This document shows, in pieces, positions 1-11,122 of a DNA stretch of 64,000 nt. Source of the DNA: Aphanomyces cochlioides (Eukaryota > Oomycota > Saprolegniomycetes > Saprolegniales > Verrucalvaceae). The DNA lies in NCBI GenBank assembly GCA_019828595.1, contig JAHQRK010000029.1, positions 310,001-374,000 of the forward strand. The letters run 5' to 3'. The notes below the pieces were generated by a model. That model did no database searches, was not told the origin of the DNA, and saw nothing but the letters and a program-made list of their open reading frames with translations. The position numbers and the translations under genes were made by a program. Every line of letters starts with the position of its first letter. Within the stretch, counting starts at the first letter, position 1.

Positions 1-666
1 AGCGTTTTGCATTCCAGAGCTGTTGTAACGACATGACATGCTTGAAAGTGAAATGCTCCTCTGATCGTCAGCCGACCTTATCCCAGTCTACCAGCAGTTC
101 CTGCCACGCTGCAGAGCGTTCGAAAGTGTTGAGGAATTTCCCCAACACCCCTCGGAAGCTGCATGAGCGTATAGAGATTTTATTGCTGGTCGACAACATC
201 GTTGTCAGCATCTCCCAAGATGAAAAGGACACAAAATGCAATTGAATCCCGTGGCGACCTGCTGCGAGATCAAGCCAAATTCTTTTTATCACAACCACTG
301 GATCTACTTGCCACGAGCCTCACCTATCGTCTCGCCTTGCGTGACGCAGCGCCACGTTTCGTATCGACTTGTCGTGTCGTAAGAGCGTTGCCGCCGCCTA
401 AACAACCCTGTCGTCAATGCCTTCTGATATATTTCCCCACTTTGGCCGTCTCCGTCATTCAATCTTTCCGTTGGAACGCCTGTCGCTGCCTTTCTTGAGC
501 CGCATGACCGCAAAGGAGTCGCTGGTGCGTCTTTGCTCTGTCGTTTGAACGCCGCGGCGATGGTCGAAGACAATCAATTACAAGGTCAACTCGTGCAAGC
601 TCAGCTCGTGTATCGGTCAGGAAAGTCTAATTCCTACAACGATTCTTCACCTGCCTGCCGCCTAAC
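1..666. other. No recognisable gene
   Basis: Only short overlapping open frames occur here, on both strands. None has a recognisable domain, signal peptide or repeat. I saw no RNA gene or TIR pair. Confidence 0.5.
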
Positions 667-681
667 CGACGGGACGACTAG

Positions 682-867
682 CTACGCGGCGTAAACTATG
701 ACTTTTGTGGGGGTTTCCAAGGGGATAATGACCGCCCTTGCCCCCGCCATGTTTCTCCCACGGCTGCCACGGAGATCATACGCTGCAGCGTCCATCGGGG
801 CCATGCTGTTGGTTTCTAAGCAAGGAAAGCAGCCGTGAAAAGCGGGAGGGGCGACCAAAACGCGCAT
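682..867 (-). pseudogene. Relic of a secreted glycine-zipper protein gene
   Basis: The frame opens with M-R-V-L-V, matching the M-R-V-L-I or M-R-V-F-I starts of the intact family members at 43196-44005 and 52333-53055. About 27 residues later it has P-M-D-A-A-A-Y-D-L-R, matching P-M-D-S-T-Y-D-L-R in the 43.2 kb gene. The hydrophobic signal-peptide core between these anchors is degraded (aromatic, Cys and charged residues replace the L/A/V run). The glycine-zipper region is missing: the frame stops after 62 codons. I read this as an old, truncated copy. The assignment depends on two short anchors, so a chance match cannot be excluded. Confidence 0.5.
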
Positions 868-1011
868 AGAAGTAGAAGATGGCTTTCTCGAAGGCAAATT
901 CCGCCATGAGGTAGTCAAAACATCGCTGTCAGGAGCAATCCAAGAGCACCGTCGACTAGCTGAGGAATGAGTCCCCTTCAGCGCGCCGTGGATGACACGA
1001 AGCAGAGCCTA

Positions 1012-1609
1012 CAGATAACGCCGGAAAAACTCGACACAGCAGTACATCAGATATTTATTTAATTTTTCAAAGTGGGGAAGTTTGAATTAGCGTGTACATA
1101 TTATCCAATCATATCACAATGAAATCCCGTCAATCAAATGTCTTGAATTCTGGGATTTACCCTGTGATTGGTTGCTAAATGGCCCAAAATAGTGACATTT
1201 GATTGGTCACTTGTGATGATGTCGATTACATCGCGCCATGCCCGCTCGAATTCAAACTGAAGCAATAGAGATCGATGTAGCTCACTTAACCTTTAATCAT
1301 GCTGTGCGAATTTGAACTATGCCCTTCACCTGAGCAAGAACGTTCATGTTTAATGTGTGGTGCTGTCTCGCACAACTTATGCTCAAATGAATACTTCAAT
1401 TCTTTGCGAATTGAGCCGCCCCATGACGCCGCCTGTTGTTCTGTTGCCTGTGCTACCCAATATATTACTGAAGAGACCGAATCACAGGCATTGACGTCAC
1501 CCAGAAGAGTTGTCAAGTGATAAAATTTATTAAAATACAAACTGAAGCCATGTACAAACTTCTATATAAGTTTGAGTACAACTGTGTCGAGTTTTTCCGG
1601 CGTTATCTG
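1012..1609. mobile_element. 598-bp TIR element with TA target-site duplication
   Basis: A perfect 28-bp inverted repeat bounds this segment: 1012-1039 (starts CAGATAACGCCGG) pairs with 1582-1609. Both ends are flanked by TA (1010-1011 and 1610-1611), the insertion signature of Tc1/mariner/pogo-type transposons. The only sizeable frame inside is a 73-residue zinc-finger-like ORF at 1299-1520. No transposase is present, so the element must be mobilised in trans. The perfect TIR suggests a fairly recent insertion. Confidence 0.85.
1299..1520 (+). CDS. Small Cys/His zinc-finger-like protein carried by a TIR element
   Basis: A 73-residue ORF starting at an ATG, lying wholly inside the TIR element. 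The Cys/His spacing looks like a treble-clef or paired zinc-binding fold: C17-x2-C20-x4-H25-x2-C28, then C46-C47-x3-C51, with extra C3 and C8. The core reads C-L-M-C-G-A-V-S-H-N-L-C-S-N. There is no signal peptide or membrane segment. The C-terminus is short and mildly basic. Being the sole gene of the element, it may be a cargo or transposon-derived DNA- or protein-binding factor, but nothing shows its partner. I cannot name the family. A spurious ORF is possible, though the ordered Cys/His pattern argues against it. Confidence 0.55.
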   Translation: MLCEFELCPSPEQERSCLMCGAVSHNLCSNEYFNSLRIEPPHDAACCSVACATQYITEETESQALTSPRRVVK

Positions 1610-1639
1610 TACATGGTAGGTGCACGGGATGGTGATATA

Positions 1640-1690
1640 CAGTAAGTTCCCGCTTATCTGCGATTTGCTCTCTATTCTGCGATCTCAGAA
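1640..1690 (+). repeat. Solo left end of a pogo-like element
   Basis: CAGTAAGTTCCCGCTTATC, preceded by TA, followed by T-G-C-G-A-T-T-T-G-C-T-C. The same end sequence occurs inverted at 15185-15199 (GGGAACTTACTG followed by TA), and the internal CTTATCTGCGATTT occurs at 15124. CAGT ends with a TA flank are typical of pogo/Tigger-type elements. No matching right end lies nearby, so this is a fragment. Confidence 0.55.
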
Positions 1691-1933
1691 GACCCGCACC
1701 CATGGATCAACCTCTTGGACCCACCGTGAACAATAGACCTTTCAAACAAATAGTGAGCAACTTCGATAAAATTCTTCGACCTCCAAGAAAACATATCTCA
1801 TTCACATGATGTCTGAGTATACCATACATTCGTCAATATTTCCCGACCAGATAGATTTTTCGCGAATTCCTGAATTCATCGATCTTCTGTCGATCACTCA
1901 CATGTCAATCTCGACAGAAAAGTAGAGTTCTTT

Positions 1934-3264
1934 GTGTTATGGGTCTGTTATTTCGTAATTGACTGTGAACGTTTGAGAATACCATGTCCATCTCCTCCGC
2001 GCGCAAACGCAAGGCAACCCAAGCTCCCTGAAGCTGATCAAGAACGGCAGCAACGACGGCGAATGTTTGCCAATGTTGAGTGGAACGACTCTGACGAAGA
2101 AAGCGACTCGCCTTGTCCTATCTTTGACCTACACTTAAACACTACTGGCTCTGATGGCATACGAACGCTGACCAACTTCAGCGCTACTGAATTCAATCGC
2201 ATTTGGTCTGAAATTTGCGAAAAGGTGGACTCCAATTGGAACATTGGTCGTGGGAAACGGCGATCCGTGAATGGCAAAGATGCTCTCTTCATGCTCCTTG
2301 CTGTCTTCAAGCATGCTGGACATTGGGATGTCATGGCAAACACGTTCGACATGCAGACTCCAACATTCCAAACTTTGATTTCAAAATTTTTGCGCATGGT
2401 GGCTCCAATACTATACCATGAGTTTGTCGAATCTGCAAATGAAAAGTGGACTATGGCCAAATTGGTGCTCTCGGGAAATTGTTTCCATCATTTTCCATGT
2501 CCACGTTACGCAGACGTGACTTTCCAACAAACTAACATTCCCGCCGGAAACCACTCCGAAAAGAAACCATTTTTCAGCAAAAAGCATAATCTTTATGGGT
2601 TAAAGGTCGAGGTTTCTGTGAATCCTGTTGGCTTGGCGATCAACTGCAGCCCCCCTTTCCATGGAAGTGAAGCCGACATTGCAATCTTTCGTCGAAACAT
2701 GGGATTTCATCTGTCATGTTGAAACTTGTTCGTGAAGAGACTCTCGTAGATGATGGTCCAATGAGGGATGAATATGGAAACCAATGGGCAATCCTAGTTG
2801 ATGAGGGATACCAGGAACTGGGCAATGTCGTTCGTGCCATTCATCCAAAGAAACGCATCAAGAATCGTCCATTATCATGTCAAGGCGAAGAGTGGAATCA
2901 AAAAGTGTCGAGCGATAGAGTCCTGGTTGAAATTTTTTTTGGTAGGCTCTCTACACTATGGGCTATCGTTTCTGACAAGTTTCGATGGAGCTTTGAGCTC
3001 TATGAACCGATATTCAAGTGCTGTGTGGCGCTCACGAACGTTCACGTTTAATTGCATCGCTTGCGTGGTCAAAATGGCGACGACTTTCTTATGTACCTTG
3101 CCTGCTTGAAGCATATTGGCCATGAAATGATTGAAAGTCGAAAGTCTACCCAGAAGCGTTATCGTGAAAAGCGTAGGCTGCGCATAGAGCCATCAATTCT
3201 TGGTTTACCAGGTGACAGCGGCTACAACAGTGATCTGGACTACAGCTTTGGTGAAGGCAGTTAA
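1934..3264 (+). pseudogene. DDE_Tnp_4-type transposase, frameshifted
   Basis: A plant/oomycete-type DDE endonuclease, broken twice. Codons 1-262 (1934-2722) hold the N-terminal region and the first catalytic block: Y-A-D-V-T-F as candidate first Asp, then H-G-S-E-A-D-I-A-I-F, the HGSxxDxxxF hallmark of DDE_Tnp_4. The frame then shifts near 2700-2716 and continues with I-L-V-D-E-G-Y and R-V-L-V-E-I-F-F-G-R-L, the block holding the final Glu. An in-frame TAA at 3049-3051 interrupts the C-terminal part before H-R-L-R-G-Q-N-G-D-D. The C-terminus is basic, then acidic. A better start may be the ATG at 2063. No Myb/SANT partner or TIR pair was found around it. It is a dead copy. Confidence 0.75.
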
Positions 3265-3701
3265 GAGGTAGATCTCATTATCCATCATAATGTCAAGTCC
3301 CTTCTTGTGTTTAGCTTGTATCGTTTGTCCAGTTATTAATAATACAATCAACAGAATCCCATAGCGATAGCGATTGCATTGACTGAATACGAAGTCTCAG
3401 TCGACGCAAGCACACTATGGCTATGGATTCGGTCGATTGGCCATTCCTTTTGAGGTTGTATTTTACGAGGAGAGGAGCTGTGGTCATCGCATTCGCTTCG
3501 GTTCTCGATGACTGATCGTGTTTTGCCATCAACGTCTTCACTTGCATCACCAGCCAGCACTCAAATTGTCTTGAACTTGTGAGCCATTTGAGAAATGAGC
3601 ATAAATTCTCATATTTGTAGCTGCTAGTGAAGAACACAGATGAATGTACCAGATTGTCGAGGACAACTCAAGAAGATTGAGACATCATGAGAAGATTGAT
3701 G
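3265..3701. other. Intergenic, nothing recognised
   Basis: Only short frames without recognisable features. The last 9 bases before the MULE (3702-3710) are its target-site duplication. Confidence 0.4.
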
Positions 3702-3835
3702 AGGATCGAAGAGGAATTGCACGGGAGCGGGTGTGGGACACCCGCTTTGATAAAAAAAACACCCTCTCCGAAAAATTGCCTTAAAAAGTATTCCCGGATA
3801 ATTTATCCGGTTACATTTTTGTTGGCGATGCAGTT

Positions 3836-6800
3836 TTGAAGGCGACTGGTTTTGCAATGGCTTCGCATGTCACCGAAGACTACTTGCTGGCGGCAGTCAA
3901 ATACAAGCTCACAGCACCCCCTACCGACAGAATCGATGGATTCATTGTCAACGACATAATCAATTCCCAGCAGAAGCACAATTTTGGGAGTTTGAAGTAT
4001 ATCAGGTCGGCTCTCGACCAGCTCAGCCTTGAGCAAGGCTTCAGTGTGGTGAAGAAGTATCAAAGTTCAACTGACGCTCGTTGGATATGCACAACATCAG
4101 CCTGTGAGTTCTTTGTACGAGCAAACAAGAAGAAAGATGGTTCTGTCATGATCACCGACATGAATTTGATGCACAACCATACTTTGTTTCACGAAAAATC
4201 AGCGAGACAACATCCTGGGGTGACGCATGAAACTGTACGTGATTTGTTTGTTTTGTGCTATGTTTTTTGTATTTATACCATGTTATGTTGATACGTATTG
4301 AGTTTTACTGGTATATTATGTGATTTAATGTTATATACTATATTTTGAGTTATATATGCATACATAGTGTTTGAAACATTAACATAATGATCCATATCAG
4401 TCGTGTGTGGTCTTTATACATATTTACTAAAAAATGGAGTAGATCTTGAACACACTTCAACAATACACCGATAAATTTGCCACAGACCCAAGAAATCTCA
4501 CAGGACAGTTCATGATCGATCTCTTCCAGCGGGAGCACGGTCAAACCATCACACCTTCGAGTGCAAGCATTGCGAAACGTGAGTTGGCACGGTTGATGTA
4601 TGGAAACGTTGATGCTTCGTTTGAGAAACTTGAAAACTATTTGCATCAGGTTGCTGATGCCAACCTTGGTTCACTAGCAAACGTGGAAACCCTTTTTGGT
4701 CACTTTTACAGAAGTATTTTTATCCCGGCGTTTCGTATATCCGCATTCGAATATTGCCAAAATGTCATTGCAATTGACGGTGTATACTGTTTCTTATCAA
4801 TCATGCATAGGAGCTCACCTAAAGGACCTGATGAACACTAATGGAACTCTCCTGGTTGCAGCAGCGAAGGATCCAAATAACCACGTCATCGTTCTTGGTT
4901 TGGGATCTTTGGAGGCACATCTTACCACTCGTAGGCATAGCTATCGTTCCTGTCGAAAATGCCATTCACTGGACCTGGTTCTTAAAAAACTTGAAGTGCT
5001 CAGGTATACTTCGAGCAGACTCGGTTATAATATCGGATCGTCAAAAAGGTAAACGATATTGCTATACATTTCGATGACGTGGGATCATTGTCGTCATATT
5101 TTGTTGTGCTATGATTTTACTGGTGTTTCTTGTGTTTTTTGCTTTTATACTGTTACATACCGTTGCATACTGTTGTTTACTAGAACATTAGCGTTGTTTT
5201 CTTTTGTACTGAGATGTACTGTTATATACGTTACGTTTTGTATTTACTGTTATATACGAAAACATTTCAGTATGTAAACTTAATGACTGATGCATTCTTT
5301 GCTAGGCCTTATTCAGGCGTGCGCCAATGTGTGCCCTGATGTACCTCACAGATATTGCATGCGTCACATTGTAGCAAACATAAACGCTCAGGGTGGACTG
5401 CGACTTCCTGACGATCAAGTTGCAACAATTTACAAACTTGCCCGATCCGATAGTGTTGAAACATTTGAACGCATACACAAAAGACTTCATTCAATGAATT
5501 CATGTATGTTATTGACTATGCTCTATTAGACAATATGTTCGTAGATGCGGCGGAGTATTTACGTCAAATCCCGCTTGAACACTGGGTTACGTATGCATTT
5601 CCCCGTGCAACATTCGACAACGTTACATCGAACCTCGCTGAATCTGCGAACAATTGGATTGGTGAAGAAGTTCGCAGTTCTGACGCTGTGATCTTGCATT
5701 TTTGTACCTGTTACACTTATTGAGGAATATCAACAAAAGACAGTAGGAAGCGAATAAATGCGTTTCACACTACTTCACTACTACTCCGTCCCGCATCTTT
5801 TGTCCTTCTGATTATAACACTTGATTTTTGTATTGAAAATATTGAAGTATAGAGTATTTTATAAATATTAAGAGTTCCTCTAAATGGCGGGAAGATAAAC
5901 TCATTTCATAAGCTCCAGGCTTTGTATATTAGACATTTGATGCATTAAATCTCTTAATATCATTGTTTTGATACCTCATACCCAATCTGACTTCCATAGT
6001 GAACCTCCTTGGCTTACATTTATGGGTTGAAATATTTTTCTTTTAGTTGAAGTTTTGGCTGCTATAATGCTTTCTGGGCAACAAAACTAGGACGATGCCA
6101 TTCAAAACAGTATAGCTGACAACTCGACAAAGGTATGTAGACGGCGGCTTCAAAACGAAGCTCTAGCGAGTCTTTCCCTTTTTCACTCATGTATCCCACT
6201 CTACTTCAGTGTCGATAAAATTTTCGTTGGAAGAAATCAACGAATTTAAATATTGTCCAATGAAAGAGGAGATCACGAGCTTGAATTTAAGCTAATAAGG
6301 ATCGCATAATTCAGAAAGCTGCAAAATGTACACAAATGAAAAAAATTTGTGGACAAAAGATATGGGACGGAGTAGTATTTCACTAGAGACGCTTGTGCAT
6401 CGTGGCCTGACGATGGCCATACTCCTGTGCAGCAAAAACTGCTTGGTGTCATGAACACAAAATCAAAAAAGATTGCAGTATGCTCGACTGGTATGATTGT
6501 GTTACCGTATTTTAGATTGAAGTCGTTAACCCTGGCAAGACGTTCTTGACCATGTATTACGATCTCGAAACAACTAATCAGCACCTTTGGCGTCTTGTTG
6601 ATCTTGAAGCTAACACCTGCCAATGCCGCATGTGGTTCGACAGAAAGAGGCCATGCATTCATGCCGTGGCATGTTTGAATTCCATCGGCGTGGATCCTTT
6701 TACTTTGTACGACAAGATATATTCCATTGCTTCCTTCAGGGCTATTTACAGTGGCCATGTAACGCCGCTACCACCCCAAACTTGCTGCGGAATACCCTGG

Positions 6801-6889
6801 CATTGGCCCCTGTAACGTGCGATCCGACAAAATCCTCGACAAAGCCAGGCCCAAAGCCAAAGAGAAGGAAAAGATCCAAAGGAATGTAA
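3836..6889 (+). pseudogene. MULE (FAR1/MuDR-type) transposase, multiply frameshifted
   Basis: Pieces of one protein lie in order in different frames. The first (3836-4240) is a FAR1/MULE N-terminal zinc-binding region, with W-I-C-T-T-S-A-C-E-F-F-V followed by H-N-H. The second (4446-4800) holds the start of the MULE core: Q-N-V-I-A-I-D-G-V-Y with the first catalytic Asp. Next comes A-A-A-K-D-P-N-N and an E-N-x3-W-x-W-F-L block (4841-5077). A C-R-H/C-M-R-H block follows (5290-5500), then N-L-A-E-S-A-N-N-W (5502-5723). The C-terminus (6546-6815) is a SWIM zinc finger, C-Q-C-x11-C-I-H-A-V-A, with a basic tail to 6889. A 595-bp MITE splits it at 5781-6375. At least five frame changes mean it is inactive unless some are introns. 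Confidence 0.85.
5781..6375. mobile_element. Stowaway-like MITE, copy 1, inside the MULE transposase
   Basis: TIRs of about 25 bp: the left (5781) begins CTACTCCGTCCCGCATC, the right (ending 6375) is its inverse with two mismatches. TA lies on both sides (5779-5780, 6376-6377). Removing the element and one TA joins the flanks into one open frame running into the D-D-G-H-T-P-V-Q-Q segment of the transposase. It encodes nothing. A second copy in opposite orientation lies at 38559-39157. Confidence 0.9.
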
Positions 6890-6959
6890 AAAATGTCAGC
6901 TTTCATACATACACCGTCTGGATAATACATTGAGTGTCGTTTGAGATCATTAAATCCCA

Positions 6960-7440
6960 TATTCTGGCGTTATGAATAATGAAATCGTATCATTTAAGTA
7001 TATGTTATAAACTCTCACGTTTGATAACAGCATATCACATTCGTTGACATTCAAATGAGGTATAGCGTGGAATATAGAAGAAAATACACAATATAACGCT
7101 AAATATAGGATATAACATTCTATTGCGTGATGTACGGAGGAATCACTGTCAATAACAGTAGATCACATTGGTTAACATTATTATAAAGTAAAGTGTAGGA
7201 CATATCATTATATTGCGTGATATCACATTCGATAACAGTAGATCACATTTGTTAACATTATGATATGGTAAAGTGAAAAATATACAAGAAAAGACACACA
7301 ATAACATTAAATGTTGTATATAACATTACATATAGCATTAAAACATATCTATTGTGATGTATGGATATGTACAAGGAGAGATTAGTATAAAACAGGAATA
7401 ATACAAACATGACCGTCGGCAAAGTCAAAAATTGATTTAT
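6960..7440. repeat. AT-rich degenerate short-repeat tract in the MULE
   Basis: Variants of 'gataacagtagatcacatt-gttaacatta' and 'attgcgtgat' recur at irregular spacing of roughly 60-120 bp between 7020 and 7270. No protein frame crosses the tract. It separates the two convergent MULE genes and may be an internal regulatory or terminator region. Confidence 0.5.
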
Positions 7441-7457
7441 CAAATTATCAAATGACT

Positions 7458-8010
7458 CTAACACTTTCGAGCTTTTCCTTTTTTACGAGATGGAACCGAC
7501 GTTCGCACGCTACGGCGAGCAGATGGGCGTTCCTCCATTGAATCGTCTTGATCCGCAGCAGTGGATTCGGCAAGATCTTGGATACGTTCTTGAAGAATAT
7601 TGCGCAAAATGTCATCAAGAGTGACAACAGGGTCAAATACCCACATGTCGGCACAACAAAACACCAAGGTGAATGCTTGTTTCCGCGAGTGCGTTTTCGC
7701 GCACAATATGGGCAATTACATCTTGTTCTTGGTCAGTCCAGGTGACAACTGCCGCAGATTGGGTTTGTTGCGGACGATTTGCAGCGATGGCCACACGTTG
7801 TCGTCGCGGTGGCGCTTCTGGGCTCTCTTCATCGACCAATTCGCCGAAGATTGGACGGCCGCCGTGGAACCAATTGACATTTGGGTGCATCTTCATAACA
7901 TGTTGTGGGAATTGGTTGTTGGAAAATGGCCCCTTGTGGATGCAACCGTCGACACGGCACCACCACCGACGCTTGTGGTTCTGGACAAATGATTTTGGTG
8001 GCGTTGAATA
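7458..8010 (-). pseudogene. Second MULE gene: C2H2 zinc-finger/SANT-like protein
   Basis: On the minus strand, opposite the transposase. The N-terminal part (about 8000-7860) encodes one C2H2 finger: C-R-V-D-G-C, then x13, then H-V-M-K-M-H (C-x4-C-x13-H-x4-H). It is followed by F-H-G-G-R-P-I-F-G-E-L-V and a W-T-D-Q-E-Q-D-V-I-A-H-I-V segment resembling the first helix of a Myb/SANT domain (about 7760-7690). The frame then shifts by one base near 7655 and ends in acidic and basic stretches (R-K-K-G-K-A-R-K). An in-frame stop precedes the finger, so a first exon may end upstream (acceptor near 7995). By position it resembles the second gene of two-gene Mutator elements, but I see no homology I can name. 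Confidence 0.5.
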
Positions 8011-8205
8011 AAGACAAATTATGGCCTATCATGTTATTTTTATTTTTAGCCAATAGAAGTGTTTCAGAGTGTTTCTCTCATCTCTGACAATTTCGATTGT
8101 TTTATCCGGTATTTTAGGTAATTATACGGATTGCATGAGAGAGGGTGTTTTTTTGGTCAAAGCGGGTGTCCCACACCCGGTCCCGTGCAATTCCTCAGGA
8201 TCGAA

Positions 8206-9700
8206 TCATACATCATATCACTGTCATCGTCGTCATTGTGAACGAAAGCTTAAATTTCTGTAGCCGGTTGCACTCTTTTCAGTCGTCTAGCTACCTGCTT
8301 TTGGAATCCATCCGCAAGGTTTCAATCCATCTTGTAATGACTTGTCTTCGGAATTCACAGAAAAATAATCCTACTATGTATATTTCAGCCAATCAATAGT
8401 TATTAAAAGTTGTGCGGTGTTTAATTGGCCAAAAACACAAGTCATGAGACAGCGACTCTTACGTGCAAGTCTCAAATGGCAATCGAAAATGCATTTATTG
8501 ACTTCAAAAGGCAGGCAAACATCAGCACACTTGAGACTACCTGAGAGTTTAGTGTTTGTTCTAAGGGTGTTTAAATTGATGGTAATTAACTTTCGCCTGA
8601 ATGAAGTTGTTATGATAAGTGACTCTGGAGACAAATTTGAATTTGAATTGGCTCTTTGAAAATGCTGCATGTTGACACGTACTAGCTGTTGTTCTTTTGA
8701 AACACACTTTGCATGTAGACCTTCACATTAGTTTATATAAGCTCAGTAGTGACGAGAAGTGTATCCAGTGATTATCCTAAACGATATCAATTTACTATTA
8801 CACCACACGATGACCGATTGAGTATATGCGTATGGCTCATAGCACATCTGATGTCTGGACAAGTTCCTGTGGCATTTCATCGTATGAATCACTCACTACA
8901 GGCTTGCTCGTAGCAAAAGCAATTTACCCCCTTGTTTTGATTGCTGACTTATGATAACGACGCTTTTCTCAATGTTTTTAGTTATATGTCAATAAGTTCT
9001 AAAGGATTGCAGTAGCGTATGACATATCTCTAATATAACGATGAGTGATAAAACCACGCTAGTAGATTCCAGCCATAAGTTGAATGAATGTGTTTTGCTC
9101 CCTGGTTCTCTTGATGCTATTTTTGAGATTTTCTCGAAATGTGATTGGTTCATTTTCCCACAGAAAAATCCTTCTGTGGATTGCATTCCATTCGCATTCC
9201 ACTCAAACTTTATTTTATTTCATACAAAACGTAGTACTACAAATAATTAAATCATGAAAAGAATTTTGAGTATTTTGGAAAATACAGGACAAATTTTCTG
9301 TGGATGCATACAAACGGCAATATTTGTCCGATGTTTTCCGGAGAATGATTTTTCTTTCTTCTGGCAAAGCCCCTGTATATTTCTATCCGTGAGCGGTGTC
9401 GAGTCAACGACCACCAACAGCGAAGATTCCCCCAGGGCCAGTGTAGAACCTAACCATCGTACAAGCCATTTCGCATCGTCTTTGCTGTAAAATTGATAGC
9501 ATATATAGCCTTCAAAAGGTTAACTCTTGGTCATTAGACTGCTCTTCCACAGCCTTCAAATCTATGCCCGCTGTTGATACTAAGTGAGAACTTCGTAAAT
9601 ACTCACAACTTCCTGCAAAGAATAAATTCAAGCTTCCCAGCGTTTTTGTGGCTCCTGGTGCATTATGCCAGGACACAATTCGTGTCCAAATCAAGATTTT
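8206..9700. other. 1.5 kb without a recognisable gene
   Basis: Short frames on both strands around 8374-8670 and 9041-9490 have no recognisable domain. The region holds CCAAT-type motifs (CAGCCAATCAATAG near 8390) and AT-rich stretches. I saw no TIR pair. Confidence 0.4.
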
Positions 9701-9861
9701 TAAGGGCCTGGTCGAAGTTTTCTACATCGACTTTTTCAACACGACTTCTAGTCGTCGAAGAATAGTCGACGAGTGGTCGACATCCTCGACTTTTCCAAAG
9801 CCGGATAATTTATCCATATAGTTTTGTGAAAGAACTGATACCATTGAACCATTTTGCGTGG

Positions 9862-10645
9862 ATGAGTCAAGACAACGCCGCCACGAACGAGCGTTCTCGT
9901 GCAGACTGGACAACGGAGAGTATTCAAAGCCTCCTCATGATAAGATACAGCGGCATATCGAAGTCGAAGTTTAACGCTTGCCAGACGAACAAACAGAAGG
10001 CAGCATGGTGGGCTTGGTTGACGGCAAGGCTGAACATTCACATATATACGAACTTCACGCCAAAACAAGTGAAGAACAAGTTTACAGCTCTCAAAGCTGA
10101 ATACAGGTCTTTGATCGCAGCAGGGATGGAGACTGGAAACGGCGAGGATAGGATCAAATACCCCGATTATTGGGAGTGCCTACTCGATTGCATGCAAGTA
10201 AGTCAAACATGTCAACTGAATTATTAAGCAAGTATATCGAATGTAGTCTCAATCAGGGCTTCAAATAGCCGCCCTTGCCGACTCTAACCTTCGTCAAAAT
10301 AATGTGGAGCTCCAAGATGATGCTGGAAACGATGAATCGGATGAATCTATACCCAAATTGATCTCGACATCTTCAAAAAGAATTGAACCTGGCGCAGTTG
10401 GAGCCGCTGTTGGAACAACATCAAAACTAGACAAGAGCAAATCTTTGGGAGATTGTCTCGTCCAAGGCATGGGAAGCATGGCCCAAGCCATGATTGAAGT
10501 AGCCAAAATACAAAAAGGAGAAAAACGAGAGGATGAAGACCTAGTCTTGATGCTGGACAAAATTGACAGACGTCTAGAAGAGCAGAGCGCAATTAACCAA
10601 GCAATACTCAGAGCTCTTCATAACATTGGAAAGGCAAATGATTAA
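9862..10645 (+). CDS. Harbinger-1 Myb/SANT-like DNA-binding protein (two exons)
   Basis: In PIF/Harbinger transposons a Myb/SANT-like partner binds DNA and helps bring the transposase to the nucleus and TIRs; here that is inferred from family and context. Exon 1 (9862-10197) carries the domain: A-D-W-T-T-E-S-I-Q-S-L, W-W-A-W-L, then F-T-P-K-Q-V-K-N-K-F-T-A-L-K-A-E-Y. A 49-nt GT-AG intron (10198-10246, GTAAGT to TAG) joins in phase to exon 2 (10247-10645), giving 244 residues. Exon 2 is acidic, then helical with charged repeats and a coiled-coil-like tail. The ATG at 9862 is preferred because it directly precedes the domain. The frame is intact, unlike its transposase partner. Confidence 0.8.
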
Positions 10646-11122
10646 TAACACAATAACATGCATGCTTGTATTCAACGTCTAGAAAAGATTGAGATAGTCT
10701 TTAATGGCATTTCGTTTAGATATCCGATCGGCAAATGTTGTTTCACATTCGATTGAGTGAGGCATGTTGAGATGCAGATAGGGATCGACGAATGTTTCCA
10801 ATTCCACGTCATCGTTTGCATCAAGTGTAAGATTATGAAGCACCATGCAGGCAACAATTGTTCTTGCACAACTTGATGGCGTCTTCATATTCAACGTCCT
10901 TTTCAAGATACGCCACCTACCTTTGAGCGCACCAAACGCACATTCGACAGGATTTCTTGTGCGCGAGTGAATTTTGTTGAAGCGCTTTTCACTCTTTGGC
11001 ATGCTATCATATATTAGTGGTGTTCAATCGCAATTTGCACCTTGATTGATGGCCCGTTGGTCAGATTCATTTTTCACCAATCAGCGGTTATCATCAAATA
11101 ATTCGTGTGAACTCCCTCTGTT

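Larger units (their letters stand above)
3711..8196. mobile_element. Complete 4.5-kb Mutator-like element (MULE)
   Basis: Terminal inverted repeats of about 60 bp: 3711-3770 begins GAGGAATTGCACGGGA and includes GGGTGTGGGACACCCGC; 8142-8196 is its inverse with a few mismatches. The element is flanked by identical 9-bp copies of AGGATCGAA (3702-3710 and 8197-8205), the TSD length typical of MULEs. It holds a decayed FAR1/MULE transposase (3836-6889, plus), an inserted Stowaway-like MITE (5781-6375), an AT-rich repeat tract (about 6960-7440) and a minus-strand C2H2 gene (7458-8010). A near-palindrome CCGGATAATTTATCCGG lies at 3795-3811, just inside the left TIR. Confidence 0.92.

Noticed and set aside
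7020..7270. Spaced repeats suggestive of a CRISPR array
   Set aside because: Units vary in length and sequence, spacing is irregular, and the tract lies inside a eukaryotic MULE between its two genes.
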